The notes under the pieces: model-generated
Database searches by the model: none
Told to the model about the DNA's origin: nothing
What the model saw: the letters and a program-made list of their open reading frames with translations, nothing else
Assembly (NCBI RefSeq): GCF_003641205.1
Contig: NZ_CP032762.1
Coordinates: 1,860,001-1,924,000 of the forward strand
Length of the DNA stretch: 64,000 nt
DNA from: Rhodococcus sp. P1Y
GTDB taxonomy: Bacteria; Actinomycetota; Actinomycetes; Mycobacteriales; Mycobacteriaceae
Direction: 5' to 3'
Program-made: the position numbers and the translations under genes
Shown: piece after piece, positions 8,132-17,096 of the stretch
How the letters are laid out: every line of letters starts with the position of its first letter
How positions within the stretch are numbered: position 1 is the first letter of the stretch

Positions 8132-9546
8132 CTCGGCTCTCCGCGTCGACTGCGCCCGGGGTGGCGCGGCCCACGTCCACCGGCATCGTGCACCTGGGTC
8201 TCGGTGCTTTTCATCGCGCGCATCAAGCCGCGTTCACGCATGAGGCGTCACTGCTGACCGGCGACAGTTCGTGGGGGATCGTCGGCGTGACGCAACGCAG
8301 TAACGCCGTTGCCGAGCAGTTGCTTCCGCAGGACGGACTGTTCACCCTGGTGGAGAAGGGCGTCGGCGTCGAACGTTCGTCGGTGATCGGCTCGATCGTC
8401 GACGTCGTCAGCGCGGTGGAGGATCCCGCAGCCGTGGTGACCGCGATCGGTGATCCCGGCGTCCGCATCGTGACCCTGACGGTCACCGAGAAGGGCTATC
8501 GGTTCGACCCTGCCACCGGCAGGCTCCGCCTCGATGACCCCGAGATCGCCGCGGACCTCACGGGCCGCGCACCGCGGACCGTGATCGGTCAGCTCGTTGC
8601 CGGCCTTGCTGTGCGCGCGACAACGAACTCGCCGCTGACCGTGCTGTGTTGCGACAACCTTCCCCGCAACGGCAGCCTACTGGCGCAACTGGTCACGGAC
8701 TTCGTTGCAGCTATGGATAATTCGCGGATTCTGGCCGGTTGGATCTCCGAGAACGTTGCCTTCCCGTCCACGATGGTCGACCGCATCGTTCCCGCCACGA
8801 CCGACGCCGATCGAGACCGGATCGAATCCGAGACCGGCCTGCGCGACGACGCCGCAGTGGTTTGCGAACCGTTCCGCCAGTGGGTCGTCGAGGACAGGTT
8901 CGCGGCCGACCGCCCTGCGTGGGATCTGGTGGGCGTTCAGTTCGTCGATGATGTCGAACCATGGGAGACGATGAAACTTCGCGTCCTGAACGCGACTCAC
9001 TCGTTGTTGGCCTACCTCGGGTCCATGGCGGGTCGAACGACTATCGCTGACGCTGTTGCCGATCCGGCTCTCGAATCGCTTGCTCGACGCATGATCGTCG
9101 AGAATGTCTCTCCCACAATGTCACCCGATATGGACGTCGCGGCGTACGGTGACGAAGTTCTCCAAAGATTTGCAAATCCAGCACTGCCGCACACCACCCG
9201 CCAGGTTGCAATGGACGGCTCCCAGAAACTCGGTCCTCGGCTACTCGGAACTGTTCGGGACGCGCAGGCGTCGGGAACTGCGACGACGTGGCTGGCGGTG
9301 GCCGTCGCGGCATGGGCGCGGTACGTCGTCGAAGAAACGCAGGCTGGACGCGTGCTCGACGATCCGCTGGCGGACGTGCTGTCAGGCGCAGCGTCAGGCC
9401 CCGAACCGGTACGCGCCCTCCTGGACATCCAGGGCGTGTTCGGTACCGATCTCGGTCCCGATTCCGACTTCGGGAAGCACGTTCGGGCGGCAGCCGTCGT
9501 CCTGTCCACCCACTCCCTCGTAGACGTCGAAAGAGAGTTGTCATGA
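8128..9546 (+). CDS. Mannitol dehydrogenase-family oxidoreductase, probable D-mannonate oxidoreductase (fructuronate reductase)
   Basis: A 472-aa protein of the polyol-specific long-chain dehydrogenase family (MtlK/UxuB/UxaB). The N-terminal nucleotide-binding signature GIVHLGLGAFHRAHQA is clear, followed by the family segment WGIVGVTQRS. The central LRVLNATHSLLAYLG is the usual family motif. UxuB interconverts D-fructuronate and D-mannonate with NADH; mannitol 2-dehydrogenase is the main alternative. Placement between KDG kinase and KDPG aldolase with mannonate dehydratase upstream supports fructuronate reductase. The ATG at 8128 overlaps the kinase stop and its own stop overlaps the next ATG, so translation is probably coupled. 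Confidence 0.8.
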   Translation: MTRLSASTAPGVARPTSTGIVHLGLGAFHRAHQAAFTHEASLLTGDSSWGIVGVTQRSNAVAEQLLPQDGLFTLVEKGVGVERSSVIGSIVDVVSAVEDPAAVVTAIGDPGVRIVTLTVTEKGYRFDPATGRLRLDDPEIAADLTGRAPRTVIGQLVAGLAVRATTNSPLTVLCCDNLPRNGSLLAQLVTDFVAAMDNSRILAGWISENVAFPSTMVDRIVPATTDADRDRIESETGLRDDAAVVCEPFRQWVVEDRFAADRPAWDLVGVQFVDDVEPWETMKLRVLNATHSLLAYLGSMAGRTTIADAVADPALESLARRMIVENVSPTMSPDMDVAAYGDEVLQRFANPALPHTTRQVAMDGSQKLGPRLLGTVRDAQASGTATTWLAVAVAAWARYVVEETQAGRVLDDPLADVLSGAASGPEPVRALLDIQGVFGTDLGPDSDFGKHVRAAAVVLSTHSLVDVERELS

Positions 9547-10208
9547 CTACGCAATCCGTCCTGAACACCCAAGCCGCCCTGAGTACCCGCGCGGTCATGG
9601 ACATCAGTCCTGTCGTGCCCGTCGTCGTCGTCGATCGACTCGAAGACGCTGTACCCCTCGCGAAAGCGTTGCACGAGGGCGGGGTGAACGTCATCGAACT
9701 GACGCTTCGCTCGGATGTGGGACTCGCTGCGATCGCGGCCATCGCTGCGGAGGTTCCAGACGTCGTGATCGGCGCGGGCACCGTCCTGTCGGTGAAGGAT
9801 GCGGAGAAGTCCATCGAGGCCGGTGCCCGGTTCTTGGTCTCACCCGGAGCGTCGTCGGCCCTGCTCGACGCCGCCCACGAGTGGACCGTGCCGTGGCTAC
9901 CAGGGGTGTCGACAGCCACCGAAGCGATGAACGTCGCCGATGCTGGATACACCGAGCTGAAGTTCTTCCCGGCGGAATCTTCGGGAGGTGCCTGGGCCCT
10001 CGGAGCGCTTGCCGGACCACTTCCGCACCTGACCTTCTGCCCGACGGGTGGAATCTCGACATCCAATGCCGCCGACTATCTTCGCCTTTCCAACGTTGCT
10101 TGCGTCGGTGGCAGTTGGCTCACGCCCCGAAAAGCCGTCCAGGACAAGGATTGGGCTGCGCTGACGGAGTTGGCGCGTGCTGCTGCAGGGCTTCGCGTCA
10201 CCACTTGA
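9543..10208 (+). CDS. eda: 2-keto-3-deoxy-6-phosphogluconate (KDPG) aldolase
   Basis: A 221-aa class I aldolase splitting KDPG into pyruvate and glyceraldehyde-3-phosphate. The proton-relay Glu52 (IELTLRS) and the Schiff-base Lys140 (TELKFFPAE) are both present, with the phosphate-binding CPTGGIST motif near residue 165. The ATG at 9543 overlaps the previous TGA; the longer upstream open frame is not used. It completes the route from sugar acid to central metabolism and is the last enzyme gene before the transporter, which has its own promoter. Confidence 0.9.
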   Translation: MTTQSVLNTQAALSTRAVMDISPVVPVVVVDRLEDAVPLAKALHEGGVNVIELTLRSDVGLAAIAAIAAEVPDVVIGAGTVLSVKDAEKSIEAGARFLVSPGASSALLDAAHEWTVPWLPGVSTATEAMNVADAGYTELKFFPAESSGGAWALGALAGPLPHLTFCPTGGISTSNAADYLRLSNVACVGGSWLTPRKAVQDKDWAALTELARAAAGLRVTT

Positions 10209-10229
10209 ACCGTGAAAGCTGGATTCTTC

Positions 10230-10258
10230 TTGACGCACTGACATAACAGTGCTTGTAT
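10230..10258 (+). promoter_or_regulatory. Promoter with embedded operator for the MHS transporter
   Basis: TTGACG (10230-10235) and TTGTAT (10253-10258) are 17 bp apart. The inverted repeat GCACTG-ACATAA-CAGTGC (10235-10252) fills the spacer exactly, so a bound protein would exclude RNA polymerase. The dyad differs from the one at 4902-4912, so the same GntR protein need not bind it. Confidence 0.6.
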
Positions 10259-10381
10259 ATCAGTGTGGCAAAGGCCACTGTCGCTCATGACACGAGTCGC
10301 ACGTCTCACCGGTGGACCTCGAGGGACACGGGAATGCGTGACACGGCGCGAGAGTCTTCACCAAGAACAACGGAGCAGATG

Positions 10382-11794
10382 ATGTCTCAGGACACGAACG
10401 AACCGGCCAAGGGTGCCGTCGAGGGAACGGACACCCTCGCCGCCAAGCCGACGCGTAGTACTCGCGACCTGACCAAGGCCGCGGTATCCGGCTGGCTGGG
10501 CACCGCAATGGAATTCATGGATTTCCAGCTCTACTCGCTGGCAGCCGCGATCGTCTTCAACCGGATCTTCTTTCCCGACGTCAGCCCCGCGATCGGCCTG
10601 ATCGCGGCGATGGCGACCTACGGCGTCGGCTACGTCGCTCGACTCGTCGGAGCGATCTACTTCGGCCGCATGGGCGACCGCATCGGACGCAAGAAGGTCC
10701 TGTTCATCACCATCGCAATGATGGGCGCGTCGACCACGCTCATCGGCGCACTGCCCACGTACGACGCCATCGGAATCCTCGCCCCGATCCTGCTCGTCGC
10801 ACTCCGGCTCGTCCAGGGCTTCGGTGCGGGCGCCGAGATTGCAGGCGCAACCGTGATGCTGGTGGAGTACGCACCGGACAAGCGTCGTGGCCTGATCGGC
10901 TCTCTCGTTTCTCTCGGTACCAACTCCGGCACGCTCGCTGCGTCGGGCATCTGGGCGATCCTGCTCGTCGTTCTCACCGACGACCAGTTGGTCAGCTGGG
11001 GCTGGCGCATCCCGTTCCTCGCCAGCTTCTTCCTGATGCTGTTCGCGATCTGGCTGCGATCGAACCTAAAGGAGAGTCCGGTCTTCGAAGAGCGCGCCGA
11101 CGTGGTCGACGGTGTCGCCCTCACGCGTGACGAGATCGACAAGACCGACGCCGAGACCAAGGAAAGCGTCCTCGAATCCGGTCTCAAGCAGCGCAAGGGC
11201 CGCGCGTTCTTCGTCGCGCTGGGCCTGCGCTTCGGACAGGCAGGCAACTCGGGTCTGATCCAGACGTTCCTGGTGGGCTACATCGCCTCGACACTGCTGC
11301 TGGACAAGTCCATCGCCACGACGGCCATCGTCTACGGGTCGCTGCTCGGCTTCGTGACCATCCCGGTGATCGGCATCCTCGGCGACAAGTTCGGCCGGCG
11401 CCCGATCTACATGATCCTCAGCGCCGCGACGATGGTGTTGGCGTTCCCGTTGATCTACCTGGTCACCAGCGGCAATAATGCCACTCTCGTTATCGCCGTG
11501 GTTCTCGCCCTCAATATCGGTGTGCTCGGCCTGTTCTCGCTCGAAAGCGTCACCATGGCCGAACTGTTCGGTGCGCGAACCCGATTCACGCAGCTGGCGC
11601 TCGCCAAGGAAATCGGCGGCATCCTCGCCACAGCCATCGGACCACTGATGGCCGCAACGTTGACGGCCGTGACCGGAAGTTGGTGGCCGATCGCCGCCAT
11701 GCTGGTGGTCTACTCCGCGATCACTCTGGTCTCGGCGTACCTCGCACCCGAAACCCGGGGGCGCGACCTGGTCAGGCTCGACGACGCAATCTGA
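10382..11794 (+). CDS. MFS metabolite:proton symporter (MHS family)
   Basis: A 470-aa, about 12-TM transporter. MHS hallmarks are FMDFQLYSLAAAIVFNRIFFP in TM1, RMGDRIGRKKVL between TM2 and TM3, RLVQGFGAGAEIAGATVMLVEYAP in TM4-5, and GWRIPFLASFFLMLFAIWLRSNLKESPVF after TM6. The family imports organic acids such as shikimate, alpha-ketoglutarate and citrate. The ATG at 10382 is chosen because GGAG ends 6 nt upstream; the adjacent ATG at 10379 would be too close. It follows the sugar-acid genes and probably imports their substrate, but a promoter and dyad of its own lie between, so it may respond separately. Confidence 0.85.
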   Translation: MSQDTNEPAKGAVEGTDTLAAKPTRSTRDLTKAAVSGWLGTAMEFMDFQLYSLAAAIVFNRIFFPDVSPAIGLIAAMATYGVGYVARLVGAIYFGRMGDRIGRKKVLFITIAMMGASTTLIGALPTYDAIGILAPILLVALRLVQGFGAGAEIAGATVMLVEYAPDKRRGLIGSLVSLGTNSGTLAASGIWAILLVVLTDDQLVSWGWRIPFLASFFLMLFAIWLRSNLKESPVFEERADVVDGVALTRDEIDKTDAETKESVLESGLKQRKGRAFFVALGLRFGQAGNSGLIQTFLVGYIASTLLLDKSIATTAIVYGSLLGFVTIPVIGILGDKFGRRPIYMILSAATMVLAFPLIYLVTSGNNATLVIAVVLALNIGVLGLFSLESVTMAELFGARTRFTQLALAKEIGGILATAIGPLMAATLTAVTGSWWPIAAMLVVYSAITLVSAYLAPETRGRDLVRLDDAI

Positions 11795-11797
11795 TCG

Positions 11798-11923
11798 GCG
11801 GCTCCGCCGCCCGTGCGTGAAAATGCACCGCAGAACGTAACTACCCACTCACGACCACCGACCTGGTCGTGAGTGGGTAGTTACGTCGGGGCGTAAGTAC
11901 GCACGCACGGGCGGCGAAGCCGC
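11798..11923. repeat. 126-bp nested perfect dyad (full copy of a dispersed palindromic element)
   Basis: Two concentric inverted repeats share one centre (11860.5). The outer arms 11798-11819 and 11902-11923 pair at 21 of 22 positions. The inner arms 11835-11857 and 11864-11886 are a perfect 23-bp stem around the loop CCGACC. The segment GTGAGTGGGTAGTTACGTCGG recurs at 4040-4060, flanked by the same outer arm sequence. The element fills the gap between the transporter stop and the E1 start codon, ending 14 bp before the ATG at 11938. Confidence 0.85.
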
Positions 11924-11937
11924 ATATCCTGGGCACC

Positions 11938-14085
11938 ATGGCCGAGCCGATCGACGAGCACTTCCTCACGACCATCTCCGCCGCTGTGCCCGAACCCAGA
12001 GCGCTCGGCGCCGGACTCACTCCGGCCCGGGCGCTCGAGCTGTTCGACGCCCAACTCGGCAGCCGTCATCTGGATCTCGCGGCGCGGTGGCTGCGGGCTC
12101 AGGGCAGAGGTTTCTACACCATCGGCTCGTCCGGCCACGAATCCAACGCCGCCGTGGCAGGCGCGCTCAGAGCCACGGATCCTGCTCTGCTGCACTACCG
12201 TTCCGGCGCATTCTTCCTCGAACGAGCTCGCCAAGGCGGCGGCAGCGATCCCATCAGAGATGTCTTGCTCGGACTCGTCGCGGCCACCCCGGACCCCATC
12301 TCCGGCGGCAGGCACAAGGTATTCGGCCGTGCCGACCTCGCCGTAATACCGCAGACGTCCACGATCGCATCGCATCTACCTCGCGCGGTCGGAGTCGCCT
12401 TCTCCATCGCGCGGGCCCGCAAGCTGGGTGTGGAATCGCCGTGGCCCGCGGACGCCGTGACGGTATGCAGTTTCGGTGATGCGTCCGCCAATCACTCCAC
12501 CGCGCTCGGTGCTGTCAACACGGCGGTCCACGCTGCGTACCAGGGTGTTCCGATGCCGCTGCTCTTCGTGTGCGAGGACAACGGGATTGGGATCAGCGTC
12601 AGGACGCCGAGTGGGTGGATCGCGTCGAACTTCGCCGAACGTGGGGGCCTGAAGTACTTCCACGCCGACGGCGGCGACCTCGCCGCAGCGTGCGGGGCCT
12701 CGATCGCTGCCGCGAATTGGGTTCGGATGCATCGTCGTCCGGCGTTCTTGCACCTCGAGACCGTTCGCTTGATGGGCCACGCCGGGTCCGATGTGGAGTC
12801 CTCCTACCGGACTGCGCGCGAGGTCACCGCGGACTTCGCCCGAGACCCGGTACTCGGCAGCGCTCGATTGCTCGTCGATGCGGGAGTGCTGAGCGCCGGC
12901 GACGTGATCGAGCTGTACGAGGCCAAGCGCACCGAGGTGTTGAGCGCCGCCCGCGAGATCGCCGAACTCCCACAGCTAACCGATGCGGCAGCGGTCATGG
13001 AGCCATTACGCGAGGTCGAGTGTGCGCTTCGTCAGACCTCGCCCCCAGTCGTCGAACTTGCCGAGGGGTCGACGCTCGCGCAGGCGATCAACGCCGCATT
13101 GCAGCAGATTCTGGACAAATATCCACAGTCGGTAGTGTTCGGCGAAGACGTCGCGCGCAAGGGCGGCGTCTACGGTGTTACCCGGGGCCTGCAGTCGAAA
13201 GCCGGAACGGCCCGGGTGTTCGACACGGTGCTCGACGAGCAGTCGATCCTTGGATTGGCCACCGGTGCAGGTGTTTCCGGTCTACTCCCGATCGCGGAGA
13301 TTCAGTATCTCGCCTACCTGCACAATGCAGCCGACCAGATCCGGGGTGAGGCGTCGACGCTGCAGTTCTTTTCGAACCGGCAGTACCGCAATCCCATGGT
13401 CGTCCGCATTGCGGGATACGGATATCAGAAGGGATTCGGCGGGCACTTTCACAACGACAATGCCGTCGCAGCGCTGCGGGACATACCGGGGATCGTCGTC
13501 GCCTCACCGTCGCGGCCCGAGGATGCAGCGGCTGTGTTGCTGGTGTGTGCGGATGCGGCAGTGCACCACGGGGCCGTCTGCATTGTCATGGAACCTATTG
13601 CGCTGTACCACACTCGGGATCTGTACGAGGACGGTGACGGCGGCTGGCTCAGCGACGGTGGGTCCGGGTCCGCACAGATCGGACGGGCCCGGATCCACGG
13701 CGACGGAGCGGATCTCACCATCGTGACGTTCGGCAACGGCGTCAGGATGAGCATGCGCGTCGCACACCGGCTCGAAGAACGGGGGATCGGAGTTCGCGTC
13801 GTCGACCTGCTCTGGCTTGCGCCGCTCCCGGTGGACGACATTCTCACCCACGCCCGCGCCACCGGGAACGTCCTCGTCGTCGACGAAACCCGCCGGTCGG
13901 GCGGCGTCAGCGAGGGTGTGATCACGGCGTTGGTCGACGCAGGCTACGACGGTTCCATAGCCCGCGTCACCAGCGAGGACAGCTTCATACCCCTCGGTGA
14001 CGCCGCGTTGCACGTCTTGTTGTCGGAGCAGACCGTTCTGGATGCGGCACTCGGGTCAGTCGGTTCGCGCCGGGCGACCGACTGA
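11938..14085 (+). CDS. Fused alpha-beta E1 component of a 2-oxoacid (branched-chain type) dehydrogenase
   Basis: A 715-aa protein joining E1 alpha and E1 beta, which are usually separate. The alpha half (about 1-340) has the thiamine-diphosphate motif GDASANHSTALGAVNTA through CEDNGIGIS. The beta half (from about 365) has LAQAINAALQQILDKYPQSVVFGEDVARKGGVYGVTRGL and the C-terminal transketolase-like domain. E1 decarboxylates a 2-oxoacid and passes the acyl group to lipoyl-E2. No E2 or E3 gene is nearby, so partners must be elsewhere. No good ribosome-binding site is visible because the palindromic element abuts the ATG. The 3' end overlaps the convergent permease gene by 30 nt. Substrate is inferred from family only. 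Confidence 0.83.
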   Translation: MAEPIDEHFLTTISAAVPEPRALGAGLTPARALELFDAQLGSRHLDLAARWLRAQGRGFYTIGSSGHESNAAVAGALRATDPALLHYRSGAFFLERARQGGGSDPIRDVLLGLVAATPDPISGGRHKVFGRADLAVIPQTSTIASHLPRAVGVAFSIARARKLGVESPWPADAVTVCSFGDASANHSTALGAVNTAVHAAYQGVPMPLLFVCEDNGIGISVRTPSGWIASNFAERGGLKYFHADGGDLAAACGASIAAANWVRMHRRPAFLHLETVRLMGHAGSDVESSYRTAREVTADFARDPVLGSARLLVDAGVLSAGDVIELYEAKRTEVLSAAREIAELPQLTDAAAVMEPLREVECALRQTSPPVVELAEGSTLAQAINAALQQILDKYPQSVVFGEDVARKGGVYGVTRGLQSKAGTARVFDTVLDEQSILGLATGAGVSGLLPIAEIQYLAYLHNAADQIRGEASTLQFFSNRQYRNPMVVRIAGYGYQKGFGGHFHNDNAVAALRDIPGIVVASPSRPEDAAAVLLVCADAAVHHGAVCIVMEPIALYHTRDLYEDGDGGWLSDGGSGSAQIGRARIHGDGADLTIVTFGNGVRMSMRVAHRLEERGIGVRVVDLLWLAPLPVDDILTHARATGNVLVVDETRRSGGVSEGVITALVDAGYDGSIARVTSEDSFIPLGDAALHVLLSEQTVLDAALGSVGSRRATD

Positions 14086-15465
14086 GTCTTTCGCTCCGGA
14101 GCGGTAGCGGTACAACCCGATTCCGACGACGACGACGGCGAGGCCGAGTGAGACGAACATCTGACTTCTGGTGTCCTCCAGCACGACCATGCCGATACAC
14201 AGGCCGACGATCGCGACGATGGTCAGCCAGGTGAGGTAGGGGAACAGCCACATTTTGAGCTGGACCTCCCGGCCTTCGGCTTCGAGTCGGCGCCGCATCC
14301 GCAACTGTGAGATGGAGATGACAAGCCACACGAACAGGGCGATTGCGCCGGAGGAGTTGACGAGAAACAGGAATACGGTGTCGGGGGAGATGAAGTTGAG
14401 ACCGACGGTGATGAAGCCGACGACCGTCGAAACCAGCACCGCCTGGCGGGGAACGCCGGACTTGCTCGTCGTCGCGAAACTCTTCGGTGCGTCGCCACGC
14501 CTCGACAGCGAGAAGATCATTCGGCTCGCGGTGTAGAGGCCCGAATTGAGGCACGAGAGGACTGAGGTCAACACGACGACGTCCATGATCGTTCCCGCTG
14601 CTGGAATACCGTAGGAGTCCATGACGGCGACGTACGGGCTCAGCGCCACCGATGCACTGTCCCACGGGAGCAACGTCACGACGATAGCGATCGAGCCGAT
14701 GTAGAACACGAGGATGCGCCATACGACGGACTTGACGGCAGTGCGGACGGCTTCGACGGGGTTCTCGGACTCACCGGCCGCGATCGTCGCGATTTCGGCA
14801 CCGAAGAACGAGAACACCACGACGAGGATGCCGGCGAACACCGCCCCTGACCCGTTGGGGAAGAACCCGCCGTGTCCGGTCAGGTTGGTCATCCCTGGAG
14901 CCTCGACGCCCGGGAGCAGACCAAGAATGGCCAGGACACCGAGTGCGAGGAAGATGACGATCGCGGTGACCTTGATTGCCGCGAACCAGAATTCGAACTC
15001 GCCGAACGACTTGACCGACGCGATGTTGGTCAGCGTCAACAGAATCATCAGGACGAGCGCCCATGTCCACTGCGGCACATCGGGGATCCAGCGGTTCATG
15101 ATGACCGCGCCTGCGGTGGCTTCGATGCCGAGCACGATGATCCAGAACCAGGCATAGAGCCAGCCGATGCTGAATCCGGCCCACTGCCCGATCGCGCGGT
15201 CGGCGTAGGCCGAGAACGATCCGGTCTCGGGGTTGGCCGTCGACATCTCGCCGAGCATGCGCATCACGAGAATCACGACGATTCCGGCCAGTACGTACGA
15301 GACGAGTACACCGGGGCCGGTTTCGCGAATCGCGGCACCCGACCCGACGAACAGACCTGCGCCGATGACGCCCGCGATCGCGATCATCGAGAGGTGTCGC
15401 TTCTTCAACGTGTGTTGGAGCGGCGACCCGTGCTGCTCGGTCTCGTTGGCATGCTGTTGGGACAA
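14056..15465 (-). CDS. APC-family amino-acid permease (AAT type)
   Basis: A 469-aa, about 12-TM symporter. The family start LQHTLKKRHLSMIAIAGVIGAGLFVGSGAAI, then GEMSTANPETGSFSAYADRAIG and the conserved WLYAWFWI segment, place it with AnsP/GabP/ProY-like permeases. The TTG at 15465 is preferred because AGGAG lies about 6 nt upstream; longer in-frame starts lack a site and run into the shared promoter. It is divergent from a PucR regulator, which often controls uptake of a nitrogen source such as GABA or an amino acid. The substrate cannot be read from the sequence. The gene converges on, and overlaps, the E1 gene. Confidence 0.85.
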   Translation of the reverse strand: MSQQHANETEQHGSPLQHTLKKRHLSMIAIAGVIGAGLFVGSGAAIRETGPGVLVSYVLAGIVVILVMRMLGEMSTANPETGSFSAYADRAIGQWAGFSIGWLYAWFWIIVLGIEATAGAVIMNRWIPDVPQWTWALVLMILLTLTNIASVKSFGEFEFWFAAIKVTAIVIFLALGVLAILGLLPGVEAPGMTNLTGHGGFFPNGSGAVFAGILVVVFSFFGAEIATIAAGESENPVEAVRTAVKSVVWRILVFYIGSIAIVVTLLPWDSASVALSPYVAVMDSYGIPAAGTIMDVVVLTSVLSCLNSGLYTASRMIFSLSRRGDAPKSFATTSKSGVPRQAVLVSTVVGFITVGLNFISPDTVFLFLVNSSGAIALFVWLVISISQLRMRRRLEAEGREVQLKMWLFPYLTWLTIVAIVGLCIGMVVLEDTRSQMFVSLGLAVVVVGIGLYRYRSGAKDSVGRPARTD

Positions 15466-15584
15466 CTGAACTCCTGGTGGGGTGGTTGGGCTCGTTCGAA
15501 AGTGTGTCCCAGCTCTCGCTCGCCTGATAGGTGACACTTGGTACATCATTGGCTCTCGGGTGTACACAGTGGCACACTCGACCG

Positions 15585-17096
15585 ATGCTCTCGACCGTGC
15601 GCCAACTGTGCGAGGACCCGTCCTTCGGTCTGCTGGTTCTCACCGGACACGACCGTCTGGATCGGGAGCTGACCTGGGCGCACATCTCCGACCTCGCGGA
15701 TCCCACGCCGTTTCTCGACGGCGGTGAGCTGCTGCTGACCACAGGGGCTTCGTTGCCCGACGGGCGAGCTGCAGTGCAGAAATACGTGTCGTTGCTGGTG
15801 ACAGCGGGCGTGTCCGCGATCGGGTTCGGCACCGGGCTCAGATTCTCGTCGGTACCTGCCGTCGTCGTGGATGCCGCCGAGCAGCAGGGTCTACCGCTGT
15901 TCGAGGTGCCGCTGGCCACGCCGTTCATCGCGCTGACCAAGGCGGTGTCGAAAGCGCAGACCAGGGACGACCTCGAACGATTGCGTTCCAACACGCACGA
16001 TCAGCGACGCCTCATCCAAGCTGCGGTGAGCAGCAACGGCACACGCGCGACGGTGCGGCGGGTGGCCGAACTCGTCGGCGGATGGGCCGCACTCCTCGAC
16101 GGCAAAGGGCGGATCGTCGAGTCCTCGGGGCCCGCGGTACTGCCGGGGGTGGCGCGCAGTGCGGACGCCAGGGCTCAGCGTCCGGCCGAGGCCAGCTTCG
16201 TGACGGTGGAGGGAGAAGACATCGTCTCGCATCCGCTCGCGGTGACGATGGGTAAAACTCTCGGCTACATAGTGGCCGGCCGGCCGGGAGGTGTCGGCGC
16301 AGTCAATCACGGTGCGTTGGTTGTCGCAGCTGCGCTGCTGACCTTGATCGTGTCGCGGACCGACGAAGCGCAGCAGACGATGCGGCACCTGCGGACCGTG
16401 GCGATGCATCAACTCATCGAAGGCAACGACGGGCTCGTTCGGCGAATATCGGGCGAACTGTGGGGCGGGTTCCCAGTCGAGCCGTTCAGGGTCCTGCACG
16501 TCGATGCAGGCGAAGCCGAGCGCGCGGCAGTCACGACCGTGCTCGAACAAAGCCTGTCGCGCGCAGTGGCGTTCGCCGCAATGGGTCGAGCACTACTCGT
16601 GATCGTGTCCGACACAGAGCTCGAACGCACCTTGGAACTCCTCGTCGACTTGCCCGCTCTCCAAGTCGGCGTGTCCGACGCCCACTGGTGGGACGATTTC
16701 GCGCGAGCGCGGCGGCAGGCGTCGCAGGCCGCGAGGGAAGCCCACAATGCGGACGGCGGCGTGGTCCGCTTCGAAGAAGTGACGTCGACGGGTTTGTCGG
16801 CGTACCTGGATCCGGCACGGTCGAGATCCTTCGCTGCCAATCACCTGTCGCCGCTTCGTGATCCCGCGCAGTACGGGCGCAGCGCCGAGCTGTACCCGAC
16901 GCTTGCGGTGTGGTTGGCGCACAACGGAGTCGGTGACGCCGCAGCGTCCGAGCTCGGAATCCACCGTCACACCCTCCGTAAGAGGTTGGAACGAATCGAG
17001 GGCATTCTCGGGGTGGATCTTTCGTCACCTACCGACCGGGCCGAGTTGTGGCTGGAATGCCGACTGCTCGGCGATGTGCCGCACGCGGGGAGCTAG
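15585..17096 (+). CDS. PucR-family transcriptional regulator
   Basis: A 503-aa regulator. Residues about 1-120 are the PucR-type N-terminal sensor domain (VRQLCEDPSFGLLVLTGHDRLDRELTWAHISDLADPTPFLDGGELLLTTG), the middle is a GGDEF-like spacer, and the C-terminus has the helix-turn-helix LPTLAVWLAHNGVGDAAASELGIHRHTLRKRLERIE. PucR proteins usually activate purine, proline or amino-acid catabolism. The start is the ATG at 15585, which puts the sensor domain at the N-terminus; no strong ribosome site is visible. The 119-bp region shared with the divergent permease holds the 8-bp palindrome TGTACACA (15561-15568), a candidate operator. The permease is the probable target. Confidence 0.85.
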   Translation: MLSTVRQLCEDPSFGLLVLTGHDRLDRELTWAHISDLADPTPFLDGGELLLTTGASLPDGRAAVQKYVSLLVTAGVSAIGFGTGLRFSSVPAVVVDAAEQQGLPLFEVPLATPFIALTKAVSKAQTRDDLERLRSNTHDQRRLIQAAVSSNGTRATVRRVAELVGGWAALLDGKGRIVESSGPAVLPGVARSADARAQRPAEASFVTVEGEDIVSHPLAVTMGKTLGYIVAGRPGGVGAVNHGALVVAAALLTLIVSRTDEAQQTMRHLRTVAMHQLIEGNDGLVRRISGELWGGFPVEPFRVLHVDAGEAERAAVTTVLEQSLSRAVAFAAMGRALLVIVSDTELERTLELLVDLPALQVGVSDAHWWDDFARARRQASQAAREAHNADGGVVRFEEVTSTGLSAYLDPARSRSFAANHLSPLRDPAQYGRSAELYPTLAVWLAHNGVGDAAASELGIHRHTLRKRLERIEGILGVDLSSPTDRAELWLECRLLGDVPHAGS

